Part shown: positions 56,011 through 64,000 of the stretch, in pieces
How positions within the stretch are numbered: position 1 is the first letter of the stretch
How the letters are laid out: each line of letters opens with the position of its first letter
Source of the DNA: Pseudanabaena sp. BC1403
Lineage (GTDB): Bacteria > Cyanobacteriota > Cyanobacteriia > Pseudanabaenales > Pseudanabaenaceae
Length of the DNA: 64,000 nucleotides
Assembly (NCBI RefSeq): GCF_002914585.1
Contig: NZ_PDDM01000018.1
Coordinates: forward strand, 47,032-111,031
Direction: 5' to 3'
Program-made: the position numbers and the translations under genes
Notes under the pieces: generated by a model
Seen by the model: only the letters and a program-made list of their open reading frames with translations
Databases searched by the model: none
Told to the model about the DNA's origin: nothing

Positions 56011-56094
56011 CTCCTAGATGTAGATCTGCCCGAAGTTTGCCCGTTTACTGTTGAGCAGGTTTTTGGTGCTGCTTTTCCTGATGGGGTGAAGTGA
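56011..56094 (+). pseudogene. Possible DUF29 C-terminal remnant
   Basis: The frame ending with TGA at 56092-56094 reads DLPEVCPFTVEQVFGAAFPD-GVK, which resembles the C-terminus of DUF29 proteins (LPE.CPYTLEQ...). It is only 27 codons long with a stop before it. It separates hsdM from hsdS. Confidence 0.35.
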
Positions 56095-56132
56095 GTAAAA
56101 TTAGAGAGACTGGATTTAAAGGAGTTAGAGGT

Positions 56133-57197
56133 ATGAGTTGGAAGAAGTTACTATTCAAAGATTTCATAACGTTACAACGTGGGTTTGATTTAACAAAAAC
56201 TCAAATGAAAGAAGGAGAAGTTCCTGTCCTTGGATCAAATTGCATTATTGGCTATCACAATGAATCAAAAGTAACTCCTCAAGGCGTTGTAACAGGAAGA
56301 TCTGGAACACTTGGAGTAGTACAGTTTATTGAAAAAGATTTCTGGCCGCACAATACAGCACTCTGGGTAAAGGACTTTAAAGGAAATATTCCTAGATTTG
56401 TTTACTACAAATTACAAACTCTACATTTAGAAAATTTCAATGGAGGGGCTTCTGTTCCCACTTTAAACCGAAATGTATTAGATACTCTTCCAGTAAGCGC
56501 TCCAGATGTAGAAACTCAATCAAAAATAGCAACTACGCTATCCAATTATGATGATCTTATCGAAAATAATCGGCGGCGCATTCAGTTGCTTGAGCGATCG
56601 CTGCATCTGCTCTATAAAGAATGGTTTGTCCATCTCCGCTTCCCCAGTCACAAACACAGCAAAATTGTAGATGGTATCCCTGAAGGATGGTCTAAGATTT
56701 CACTAGGAGAAGCACTTACTTTACAGAGAGGATTCGATCTACCTACCGCAGAGAGAAAAAATGGGAGATATCCAGTTTTCGCATCAACTGGAATCAATGG
56801 ATATCATGATCAATACAAAGTTAAGGCTCCATGTGTAGTTACAGGACGAAGCGGATCTTTGGGGACAGTGATGTATGTTGCTGAAGATTTTTGGCCACTA
56901 AATACAACACTTTGGGTGAAAGAGTTTAAATTAGTTGAACCACTAATAGCTTTGTATTTGCTTAGAAGTTTAAAACTTGAACAATATAATGGTGGTGCTG
57001 CGGTTCCTACACTTAATCGAAATGATGTGCATCGTATCGAGTTTTCTTGTCCACCCAAAAAACTACAAGAATTTTTTCTAGATGTTGCTAATCCTATCTA
57101 TTCTCAGATGAGAGTACTTGAACAACAGAATGTACAGCTAAAACAAGCCCGTGATCTTCTACTTCCTAAACTGATGAGTGGAGCGATCAGCGTATGA
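56133..57197 (+). CDS. hsdS: Type I restriction-modification specificity subunit
   Basis: A 354-residue HsdS from the ATG at 56133, chosen because AAAGGAG lies 8 bp upstream; a GTG at 56091 is in frame. It has two target-recognition domains separated by a conserved helix (ESRRRIQLLERSLHLLYKEW-type, here NNRRRIQLLERSLHLLYKEW) and a final helix (LEQQNVQLKQARDLLLPKLM). The two TRDs are clearly homologous: LQRGFDL, Y..VVTGRSG.LG.V, DFWP.NT.LWVK and VPTLNR occur in each. The AT-richness of the first half differs from hsdR. It overlaps the next gene by 4 bp. Confidence 0.93.
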   Translation: MSWKKLLFKDFITLQRGFDLTKTQMKEGEVPVLGSNCIIGYHNESKVTPQGVVTGRSGTLGVVQFIEKDFWPHNTALWVKDFKGNIPRFVYYKLQTLHLENFNGGASVPTLNRNVLDTLPVSAPDVETQSKIATTLSNYDDLIENNRRRIQLLERSLHLLYKEWFVHLRFPSHKHSKIVDGIPEGWSKISLGEALTLQRGFDLPTAERKNGRYPVFASTGINGYHDQYKVKAPCVVTGRSGSLGTVMYVAEDFWPLNTTLWVKEFKLVEPLIALYLLRSLKLEQYNGGAAVPTLNRNDVHRIEFSCPPKKLQEFFLDVANPIYSQMRVLEQQNVQLKQARDLLLPKLMSGAISV

Positions 57198-58864
57198 ATC
57201 CATCGTCATATTCAACAGAAACACAATTTTTAGAAAAGAAATCCCTAAAAGTTGTCACAGGAAAAAATGCAGACTGGAGCGAACTTGCAAAAGACTGTGT
57301 TTGTTTAGCCAATGCCAAAGGCGGCATCATTGCGATCGGCATTGAAGACGACAGCGCCGAACCACCCGCCGATCAAAAAATATCCGTCGAGTTGCGCGAA
57401 AAAATCCAAAAACGCATCGGTGAACTCACCGTAAATGTTGCGATCGCTCCTCAACTCGACACCGCCACAAACGGCGGCGAATATATACGGCTGACCGTCG
57501 CCCGATCCAACAGCATCGCCTCAACCAGCGATGGACGTTACTACATCCGTATATCAGACACTTGCAAGCCCGTACTCGGTGATGATGTCTCACGACTACT
57601 CAACGAACGCGCCGCCACACCTTGGGAAACCCTCACCAATCTAGAAGTCCCACGCGATCGTATAGATACCGCCAAAACCCAAAAATTTTGTCAAGATATC
57701 CGCAACTCCGATCGCGTCAAATCATCTGTCAAAGAAAAAACCGATGCCGAACTGCTCGATCATTACTCCCTCACAGAAGGCGAATGGCTGACGAACTTAG
57801 GCATTTTATGTATCGGACAAAGAAGCGATCGCGCCCGTCTCGGCACAGCACCCGTCATTCAATTTCTCAAATACGACGAACAAGAACGCAAAGTAAACAA
57901 ACTGGTATGGGATGACTTCTCCCTATCCCCCCTAGAACTCGTTCCCACCGTCTGGCAAGAAATCCCCGACTTTCGGGAACGCTACGAACTACCCGACGGC
58001 TTATTTCGCCAAACCCTCCCCCTCTACGATGAAACCGTCGTGCGCGAACTACTAGTCAATGCCCTTGTCCACCGTCCCTATACCCAACGCGGCGATATTT
58101 TTATTAACCTCTTTCGCGATCGCCTCGAAATCGTCAATGCAGGGACATTACCCCTAGGCGTAACACCTCAAAACATACTGCACACAACCGTTAGACGAAA
58201 TGAGCAGCTCGCACGGGTATTTCACGACCTCAAATTTATGGAACGTGAAGGCAGTGGCTTCGACAAAATCTATGAGGTCTTACTATCTCAAGGGCGATCG
58301 CTACCCGAAATTAGCGAAGGTAAAGCACTTGATCGCGTCCAAGTCACCATCTATCGCCAAATCCTAAAACAAGATGTAATCGACTTCATCGCCCAAATCG
58401 ACGCTCAGTATCAATTAACCCAACGCGAACGCATCACCCTTTGCTTACTTGCACAGCATGAATCTCTGAACGCCCGTGAACTGGGTCAATTGCTAACATT
58501 ACCCGAAGACAACCACGCGATCGCCCCTTGGTTAGGCAAACTAACCAACTATGAATTAGTCAAACAAAGCGGCAAAGGTCAAGCAACTCGTTACTACATC
58601 GACCCCGAACTATTGCGATCGACCCAACTAAGAATCAAAACCACATTACAAAGAATCGAACCCCATCGCCTAGAAGCCTTAATTCTGGAAGATTTACGCC
58701 ACTATCCTAAATCAAGCATCAGCGCAATTCAAGACCGTATTGCCCCAGAATTACTTCGTAGTCGGATTAAACGCGCCCTAGAAAAAATGGTACAGGACAA
58801 GACTATAGACTTTGAGGGTGAAAACCGAGGAAGACGATACTCACTTACTGCAAATAGCAATTAA
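57194..58864 (+). CDS. AlbA/Schlafen-type ATP-binding protein in the type I locus
   Basis: A 556-residue protein with an N-terminal AlbA_2/Schlafen-like domain (~10-130; TQFLEKKSLK, CLANAKGGIIAIGI, DGRYYIRI), a central GHKL-ATPase-like part (~285-375; VVRELLVNALVHRPYTQRG, GSGFDKIYE) and two C-terminal winged-helix regions. Such proteins are often encoded between hsdS and hsdR, and their role in restriction is not established; anti-restriction, regulation or an extra defence function are possible. Its start lies inside the hsdS stop region (57194-57197), so it is coupled to hsdS. Confidence 0.85.
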   Translation: MNPSSYSTETQFLEKKSLKVVTGKNADWSELAKDCVCLANAKGGIIAIGIEDDSAEPPADQKISVELREKIQKRIGELTVNVAIAPQLDTATNGGEYIRLTVARSNSIASTSDGRYYIRISDTCKPVLGDDVSRLLNERAATPWETLTNLEVPRDRIDTAKTQKFCQDIRNSDRVKSSVKEKTDAELLDHYSLTEGEWLTNLGILCIGQRSDRARLGTAPVIQFLKYDEQERKVNKLVWDDFSLSPLELVPTVWQEIPDFRERYELPDGLFRQTLPLYDETVVRELLVNALVHRPYTQRGDIFINLFRDRLEIVNAGTLPLGVTPQNILHTTVRRNEQLARVFHDLKFMEREGSGFDKIYEVLLSQGRSLPEISEGKALDRVQVTIYRQILKQDVIDFIAQIDAQYQLTQRERITLCLLAQHESLNARELGQLLTLPEDNHAIAPWLGKLTNYELVKQSGKGQATRYYIDPELLRSTQLRIKTTLQRIEPHRLEALILEDLRHYPKSSISAIQDRIAPELLRSRIKRALEKMVQDKTIDFEGENRGRRYSLTANSN

Positions 58865-58948
58865 ACGATATTTAATCGATATTTAATCGGTAAGTAATCG
58901 ATACTTGATCGATATTGCTTGATATTGATCGATATTTTGATCGATAAC
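58863..58948. promoter_or_regulatory. 11-bp iteron-like CGATATT repeats before hsdR
   Basis: A run of seven or so units of the type CGATATTTAAT, CGATATTTAAT, CGGTAAGTAAT, CGATACTTGAT, CGATATTGCTT and further CGAT units, spaced 11 bp (later 9-14). A second ATCGAT-rich patch lies at 59017-59044. The spacing is close to one helical turn, as expected for a cooperatively bound protein. No gene overlaps it. Confidence 0.6.
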
Positions 58949-59096
58949 TATTAAAGTGAAAATCACTAAAGACCACTCTCTAAAACAGTTTTACACCCCT
59001 AGTCTTATTATTTGCTTATCGATCGCTGATCGATATCGATCGCGCAAAATAGTAAATAGCGCTCGATAGAAATTTCCAAATAACCACAAATAGCCA

Positions 59097-62000
59097 ATGA
59101 GTAAATATAACGAAGACACCCTCGTACAGCAAACCACCGCCGAATATCTGCGCGACGAGCTTGGCTGGGATGTTGTCTATGCTTATAACAACGAAACCTT
59201 TGGCAAAAATGGCACACTTGGCAGAGACAGCGATCGCGAAGTCATCCTCACCCGTTATCTATCCGCCAAACTCACAGAATTTAACCCCAATCTCCCCGAA
59301 ACAGCCTACCAAGACGCAATCAGGCAAATAGTCGAAACCAGCACCGCCCAAACCCTACTCGCCACCAATCGCGACAAATACTACCTCCTCAAAGATGGTG
59401 TACAGGTTACTTTTACTAATGCCAAAGGCGATCGCGAAAAACGCCGCCTCAAAATCTTTGACTTTGATAATCCCACTAACAATCATTTTCTAGCCGTCCG
59501 TGAACTCTGGGTCAAAGGCGATCTCTATCATCGCCGCGCTGATATTGTGGGGTTTGTAAATGGCATCCCCCTGCTATTTATGGAACTCAAAAACATCAAT
59601 AAAGACATTCGGGCTGCCTACGAAGAAAATTTTTCTGACTATAAAGATACGATTCCGCACCTTTTTCATCACAATGCTTTCATCGTTTTAGGCAATGGCA
59701 TTGATGCGCGTATAGGTTCTCTATCCAGTCGCTTTGAGCATTTTCACGAATGGAAACGCCTAGAAGAAGAAGACAAAGGCGTTGTCGATATGGAAACCTT
59801 ACTTAAAGGGATCTGCACCAAAACCAACTTTCTCGATCTCTTCGAGAACTTTATCCTCTTTGACGACTCCTCTGGTAAAACTATTAAAATTGTTGCTCAA
59901 AACCATCAATATCTCGGTGTCAACAAAGCCGTTCAATCAGTACGCGATCGCCAAGACAGACAAGGCAAACTTGGCGTATTCTGGCATACCCAAGGCTCAG
60001 GCAAAAGCTACTCAATGGTATTCTTCACCCGCAAGATTCACCGCAAATTAGGCGCAAACTTTACCTTTGTGATCTGTAGCGATCGCGATGATCTCGATTC
60101 ACAAATCTACAAAACCTTCGCAGGATGTGGTGTCGTCAATAACGACAAAGATCCCTGTCGTTCTAGCGGTGGTAAGCATCTTCAACAATTACTCAGCCTG
60201 CAAAAAAGCCATGTGTTCACCCTCATTCAAAAGTTTAATCAACAAGTCGATCAAGCCTATTCTCTGAGAGACGACATCATCGTCATTTCCGATGAAGCAC
60301 ATCGTACTCAATATGGTTTGCTGTCTCTAAATATGCGAAATGCTTTACCCAAAGCAAGCTATATCGGGTTTACAGGTACGCCCCTTTTCTCTGACGATGA
60401 CATTACCCGTCGTGTGTTTGGCGGATATATTTCCACCTATGATTTCCAACGCGCCGTTGATGACAAAGCCACTGTTCCCCTTTACTACGACAGTCGCGGC
60501 GAAAAGCTAAAGGTTGAAACCACAGACTTGAATGAACGCATTGCCAAAAAAGTCGAAGAATTAGAAATAGATAACGTTGATGTTGAGCAACGCCTCCAAA
60601 AAGAACTTAAACGCGATTATCACATCATCACCGCCGAAAAACGCCTAGACCAGATCGCCCGTGATTTTGTACAGCACTATGCCACAGCATGGGAATCTGG
60701 CAAAGCCATGTTTATCTGCATAGACAAGATCACCTGTATCCGAATGCACCAACTGATTGGTAAATACTGGCAGCAGTATATCCTCCAGTTAGAAAAAAAT
60801 CTGAAGTCTGCACCTAGCGATCAAGATGAGAATTATCAAAGGCGACAGATTGCATGGATGAAAGAAACCCAGAGCGCTGTCATCATCAGTGAAGAACAAG
60901 GCGAAATGGAAAAGTTCCGTAAATGGGGTTTGGATATCTTGCCCTATCGCAAATTAATCAAAGACGGGTTTGAGTTAGCTGATGGTCAAAGCCTCGATGT
61001 GGAATCTGCTTTTAAAAACGCCGATCATCCCTTCCGTATCGCTATTGTCTGTGCCATGTGGCTCACAGGGTTTGATGTCCCTAGCCTCTCGACCCTCTAT
61101 CTCGACAAACCCTTAAAAGCACATACCCTCATGCAAGCGATCGCTAGGGCAAATCGTGTCTACGAAGGCAAAACCAACGGCTTAATTGTGGACTATTGCG
61201 GCATCCTCAAAAACCTTCGTGCTGCCCTCAAGGAATATGTAAAGGGACAGGAAGATAATCCAAATAATAACGAAGATATCGACCCTACTAAGCCAGAGTC
61301 AGAACTGCTAGAAAATCTCGCTGAATCCATTGATGCAGTAAAAGTATTTTTAAGCGATCGCCATGCTTCCCTTGACGACATTATCGACAAGACAAGATTT
61401 GCTAAAAATGCAGCGATCGCCACAGCCAAAGAAGCCGCCAACGAAAACGATCAAACTCGTAAACGCCTAGAAATAATGTGTCGGGATGTTTTGAATAAAT
61501 TTAAAGCTTGTATCAATAGTCAAGGTGTCAATGCTTATCGAAAATACTATGACGCGATCAATGTCCTCTATAAAAGCCTCGAATCGGATCGCGATCGTGT
61601 AGACATTACCGATATTCTGCGACAACTTCAGCCCGTTATTAATGATGCGATCAGCGTTCAAGTTAACGAAGATCCTGATTCCAATACAATCTTTGATATC
61701 AGTGGTATTGATTTCGATCGCCTCCGTGCCGAGTTTTGGCGTAGTTCCACCAAAAACACCACTGTTCAGAATCTCAAGCAAGCCATTGAAAGCCGACTCA
61801 ATCGCTTACTAAATCAAAATCCCCTGCGTACTGACTTTCAAAAGCATTACGAAGAAATCGTTGCTGACTATAACAGTGAGAAAGATCGAGTCGCGATCGA
61901 GGTCACTTTTGCCGCTTTACTTGATTTTACGCAAACCCTTGATGCCGAACAAACCCGTGCCATGCGTGAAGGTCTAGATGAGGAATCACTAGCGATCTAT

Positions 62001-62300
62001 GATTTGCTCCAAAAGCCCGATCTCAGTCCTAACGAAATTAAGCGCATTAAGCAAATCTCTGTTGAATTGCTAGCAACCCTCAAAGCGCAAGATCTCCAAG
62101 TCGATCGCTGGTGCGATAAAGAATCAACCCGCGATCGCGTCAAAAATAAAATTCATGACTTTCTCTACAGTGATGATTCAGGATTGCCCGTAGACACTTA
62201 CACCGAGGATGATGTCAACGATAGAGCGATCGCTGTATTCCGCCATGTATTTCGAGCCTATCCCAAGCTACCATCGCCAATATATGCTTATGCAGCTTAA
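59097..62300 (+). CDS. hsdR: Type I restriction endonuclease subunit R
   Basis: A 1067-residue motor and nuclease subunit. It has an N-terminal PD-(D/E)XK region with ELKN near 161-164 (LLFMELKNINKDI), then superfamily 2 helicase motifs QGSGKSYSM (motif I), ISDEAHRTQ (motif II, DEAH) and GFTGTPL (III), with motif VI-type QAIARANRVYEG, and a helical C-terminal domain that binds HsdM. It translocates DNA on unmodified targets and cuts at a distance. It is separated from the AlbA gene by 232 bp containing iteron-like repeats, so it may have its own regulated promoter. Confidence 0.95.
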   Translation: MSKYNEDTLVQQTTAEYLRDELGWDVVYAYNNETFGKNGTLGRDSDREVILTRYLSAKLTEFNPNLPETAYQDAIRQIVETSTAQTLLATNRDKYYLLKDGVQVTFTNAKGDREKRRLKIFDFDNPTNNHFLAVRELWVKGDLYHRRADIVGFVNGIPLLFMELKNINKDIRAAYEENFSDYKDTIPHLFHHNAFIVLGNGIDARIGSLSSRFEHFHEWKRLEEEDKGVVDMETLLKGICTKTNFLDLFENFILFDDSSGKTIKIVAQNHQYLGVNKAVQSVRDRQDRQGKLGVFWHTQGSGKSYSMVFFTRKIHRKLGANFTFVICSDRDDLDSQIYKTFAGCGVVNNDKDPCRSSGGKHLQQLLSLQKSHVFTLIQKFNQQVDQAYSLRDDIIVISDEAHRTQYGLLSLNMRNALPKASYIGFTGTPLFSDDDITRRVFGGYISTYDFQRAVDDKATVPLYYDSRGEKLKVETTDLNERIAKKVEELEIDNVDVEQRLQKELKRDYHIITAEKRLDQIARDFVQHYATAWESGKAMFICIDKITCIRMHQLIGKYWQQYILQLEKNLKSAPSDQDENYQRRQIAWMKETQSAVIISEEQGEMEKFRKWGLDILPYRKLIKDGFELADGQSLDVESAFKNADHPFRIAIVCAMWLTGFDVPSLSTLYLDKPLKAHTLMQAIARANRVYEGKTNGLIVDYCGILKNLRAALKEYVKGQEDNPNNNEDIDPTKPESELLENLAESIDAVKVFLSDRHASLDDIIDKTRFAKNAAIATAKEAANENDQTRKRLEIMCRDVLNKFKACINSQGVNAYRKYYDAINVLYKSLESDRDRVDITDILRQLQPVINDAISVQVNEDPDSNTIFDISGIDFDRLRAEFWRSSTKNTTVQNLKQAIESRLNRLLNQNPLRTDFQKHYEEIVADYNSEKDRVAIEVTFAALLDFTQTLDAEQTRAMREGLDEESLAIYDLLQKPDLSPNEIKRIKQISVELLATLKAQDLQVDRWCDKESTRDRVKNKIHDFLYSDDSGLPVDTYTEDDVNDRAIAVFRHVFRAYPKLPSPIYAYAA

Positions 62301-62370
62301 AGTTTCTGCTTATTTCCAAAAATCGAACATTTTATATTTAATTATGCCTAGCTACCTACTGTAATTAGCA

Positions 62371-63891
62371 TTAATTCGTTGATTTCTGTAATTTTTTTTG
62401 CTCGACTCTCCGACTAAATGAATGATCATCCTCTTTGTATATATCAGCGTAGTCCTCATGTATTCCTTTAATAATCCACACACCTTTTCGTAAGGCTGGA
62501 GTTATAACTGCATCCATCCATACAACGCGATCGCCTATTTTCAAAGGCTCTTTACTAGGGATGGTTGATATAGCTAGGGATGGTAGAGATATAGCTGGGG
62601 ATGGTAGAGATATAGCTGGGGATGGTAGAGATATAGCTGGGGATGGTGGAGATATAGCTGGGGATGGTAGAGAGATAGTTGTATCCCTTACTGAAAGACC
62701 GTTAGGGATAGTTGTAGATGGTTTAGGGGGCATACTCTCTACATATTCAACTTCAGACTTTATTTGAACCTGTTCAATATCTTTTTGATTTTGAGATTCA
62801 AACTGTCTACAACTATCCCTATTGCTTACTGAGTCAAGGTTTGAACTGTCTCGCTTACCATCCCCTAACTGTCTCTTAACTATCCCCAAATGTGAAGGAA
62901 TATCAAAAGTAGACATTCTAGGGATTGTGTAATAAAAGCAGCCGCCGATCTTGTTACTGCGGTTACAGCCCAAAGTTTTGATAATACTTGCAAATTTAAC
63001 GTTGCTTTTGGGATGATGTTGGTTGCTGCTACACCATACTCGATAACTCTGATAGAAGTCATTAGCCTTGATAGAGTCTTTCCCTTCTGAGAAAACCTCA
63101 ACTAAAAATCTAAACTCAGGATTATTTGCTTCAAAGCGTTCAATACTCATTTCAGCGATCGCGCTAATCTCTCCAGCCGTCATGATCCGTCGTTTCATCT
63201 CTTCATGAGAGATCGAGTAACACCAAGCAAATATTCCTGATAGTTCACTCTCAAGTTTTTGAGATAAGTTAGTATCGACAGACTCAGGCTGATGATTAAA
63301 TGGAATAACCGTTAGCCTTCTATCTAGTCCCTCAGAGCCATCAGGAACACTAATAAAAGCGTTATACGCTCTAACGACCAATACACCAAGTCTAACGGTA
63401 CAAGTATCTAGATATAGCTTTTTGACTTCTACAGGCTCATTGCTAACAACCTTGTTATATGCCCCTATATTGCTCAAGAAACCTGACGCATCATAATCGA
63501 CAGCAAGATCCTTATCTAGCAATTGTCCCAATCCCACAGCATTTTTAAAAGTTTCCACACTAGCAGAGCCAACATTTTCAGAGCCAACAAGCTTAGTTAA
63601 AACATCTAGAGTAGTACCTTTACCCGTTCCCTTTTGCCCAAAGAAATCAAAGGACTTCTCAATCTCTGCCTTTTTGTCTCTTCGCCTTGGTAATACAGCA
63701 TAGCGAAATATAGCTTGGATTAGATTTACGCGATCGCTATCTCTCTCCATAGCTTCATAAATAAAGTTTTGCCAGTTAGGACATTGAGCCTTGAGGTCAA
63801 ACGCATAAGGGCGTAGCTGTGTAATGCGATCGTATGGACTATGACAGTCTTTGAATTCTCCTATTGTCGTATCAAAAGTACCATTAGAAAA
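62371..63891 (-). pseudogene. D5/P4-type primase-helicase gene, 5' end cut off by an IS
   Basis: The visible part reads, after the IS junction at 63892, FSNGTFDTTIGEFK, then RPYAFDLKAQCPNWQNF and the SF3 helicase core: Walker A FFGQKGTGKGTT and the following Walker B/motif C-like VVRAYNAFISV region. It is the N-terminally truncated product of a phage/plasmid-type primase-helicase, used for element replication. An internal ATG at 63750 could give a 459-residue protein lacking the D5 N-terminal part. The C-terminal ~90 residues contain a run of SLPSPAI heptads. It is convergent with hsdR and supports a mobile origin for this region. Confidence 0.8.
62558..62680 (-). repeat. 21-bp tandem repeats in the primase tail
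   Basis: Five to six units of GGGGATGGTAGAGATATAGC (plus one base) on the plus strand encode the repeated heptad SLPSPAI on the minus strand. Units are nearly identical. Confidence 0.9.
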
Positions 63892-64000
63892 GGCGTTGTT
63901 GCATAAAAAGGGTAGGGGAAGGTAAATTAGATATTAATCAGGAGATGAAACCGTAACAAATGAAACAGCAATATCAGATCCGCAACTGGTCAGAGTATAA
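63892..64000 (+). mobile_element. Left end of an IS5-like insertion sequence
   Basis: It begins GGCGTTGTTGCATAAAAAGG, similar to terminal inverted repeats of IS5/IS903-type elements, at the point where the primase reading frame loses homology. The transposase start follows at 63960. The rest is outside the window. Confidence 0.75.
63960..64000 (+). CDS. IS5-like transposase, N-terminus only
   Basis: The ATG at 63960 begins MKQQYQIRNWSEY, a typical front of IS5-family (DDE) transposases. Only 13 complete codons lie within the window. An AGGAG sequence occurs about 15 bp upstream. Confidence 0.75.
   Translation, partial: MKQQYQIRNWSEY

Noticed and set aside
62561..62767. Plus-strand frame with DGRDIAG repeats
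   Set aside because: It is the shadow of the SLPSPAI repeat region of the primase on the other strand.

Overview
The window is chromosomal DNA from a cyanobacterium. HIP1-type GCGATCGC octamers occur throughout, and it carries a class II phosphoribulokinase with the cyanobacterial cysteine positions, a CCB-type cytochrome b6 haem-attachment factor, an SLH-OprB-like iron porin and a DXCF cyanobacteriochrome domain. The mix of genes and the many intergenic hairpins recall Pseudanabaena-like filamentous strains, but I cannot fix the genus by eye.

Layout. 1-1104: DUF2059 protein (partial) and CCB factor. 1757-10878: receiver-domain remnant, then four signalling genes (three histidine kinases and one GGDEF-EAL protein) whose N-terminal receivers are mostly near-copies. 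10912-14039: a transketolase-like ThDP enzyme and a Uma2 nuclease. 14138-18344: a caspase-like protease overlapping a large P-loop NTPase. The two share a ~50-residue segment, and the NTPase carries 102-bp near-identical tandem repeats; this is the best candidate for an abortive, programmed-death-like conflict system. 18501-20291: two small gene cassettes (antitoxin-like + HNH; addiction antitoxin + ParE/RelE toxin) separated by three copies of a ~70-90 bp direct repeat. 21178-23830: an NAD operon, pncB-nadD-nrtR. 24283-26529: an orphan DUF4157 (eCIS-associated) protein with a possible papain-like C-terminus. 26896-29165: Phd/YoeB-like toxin-antitoxin pair, Ada-like methyltransferase, Uma2. 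29225-34699: type III glutamine synthetase, PD-(D/E)XK and Uma2 nucleases, MetX-like hydrolase, desaturase. 34876-41676: porin, then a Cache-HAMP hybrid kinase translationally coupled to a REC-PAS-GGDEF-EAL protein. 41816-50978: creatininase family, PQQ propeller, prk, P-loop NTPase, MFS transporter, recO, stand-alone DXCF GAF protein. 51061-53145: secreted FAD oxidoreductase.

53482-64000 looks like an integrated island. It opens with the 3' part of a CAT-anticodon tRNA, oriented so that the island lies to the right. It holds a type I restriction-modification locus (hsdM, hsdS, an AlbA/Schlafen-type ATPase gene, hsdR) and a D5/P4-type primase-helicase gene that an IS5-like element has cut at 63892. 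The right end, and probably the intact tRNA, lie beyond the window.

A striking feature at genome scale is a population of long perfect hairpins, up to 29 bp of stem, often capped by GC-RAA-GC or its complement. They sit at gene ends and between convergent genes, and several fall into families with shared termini, like REP/MITE elements.
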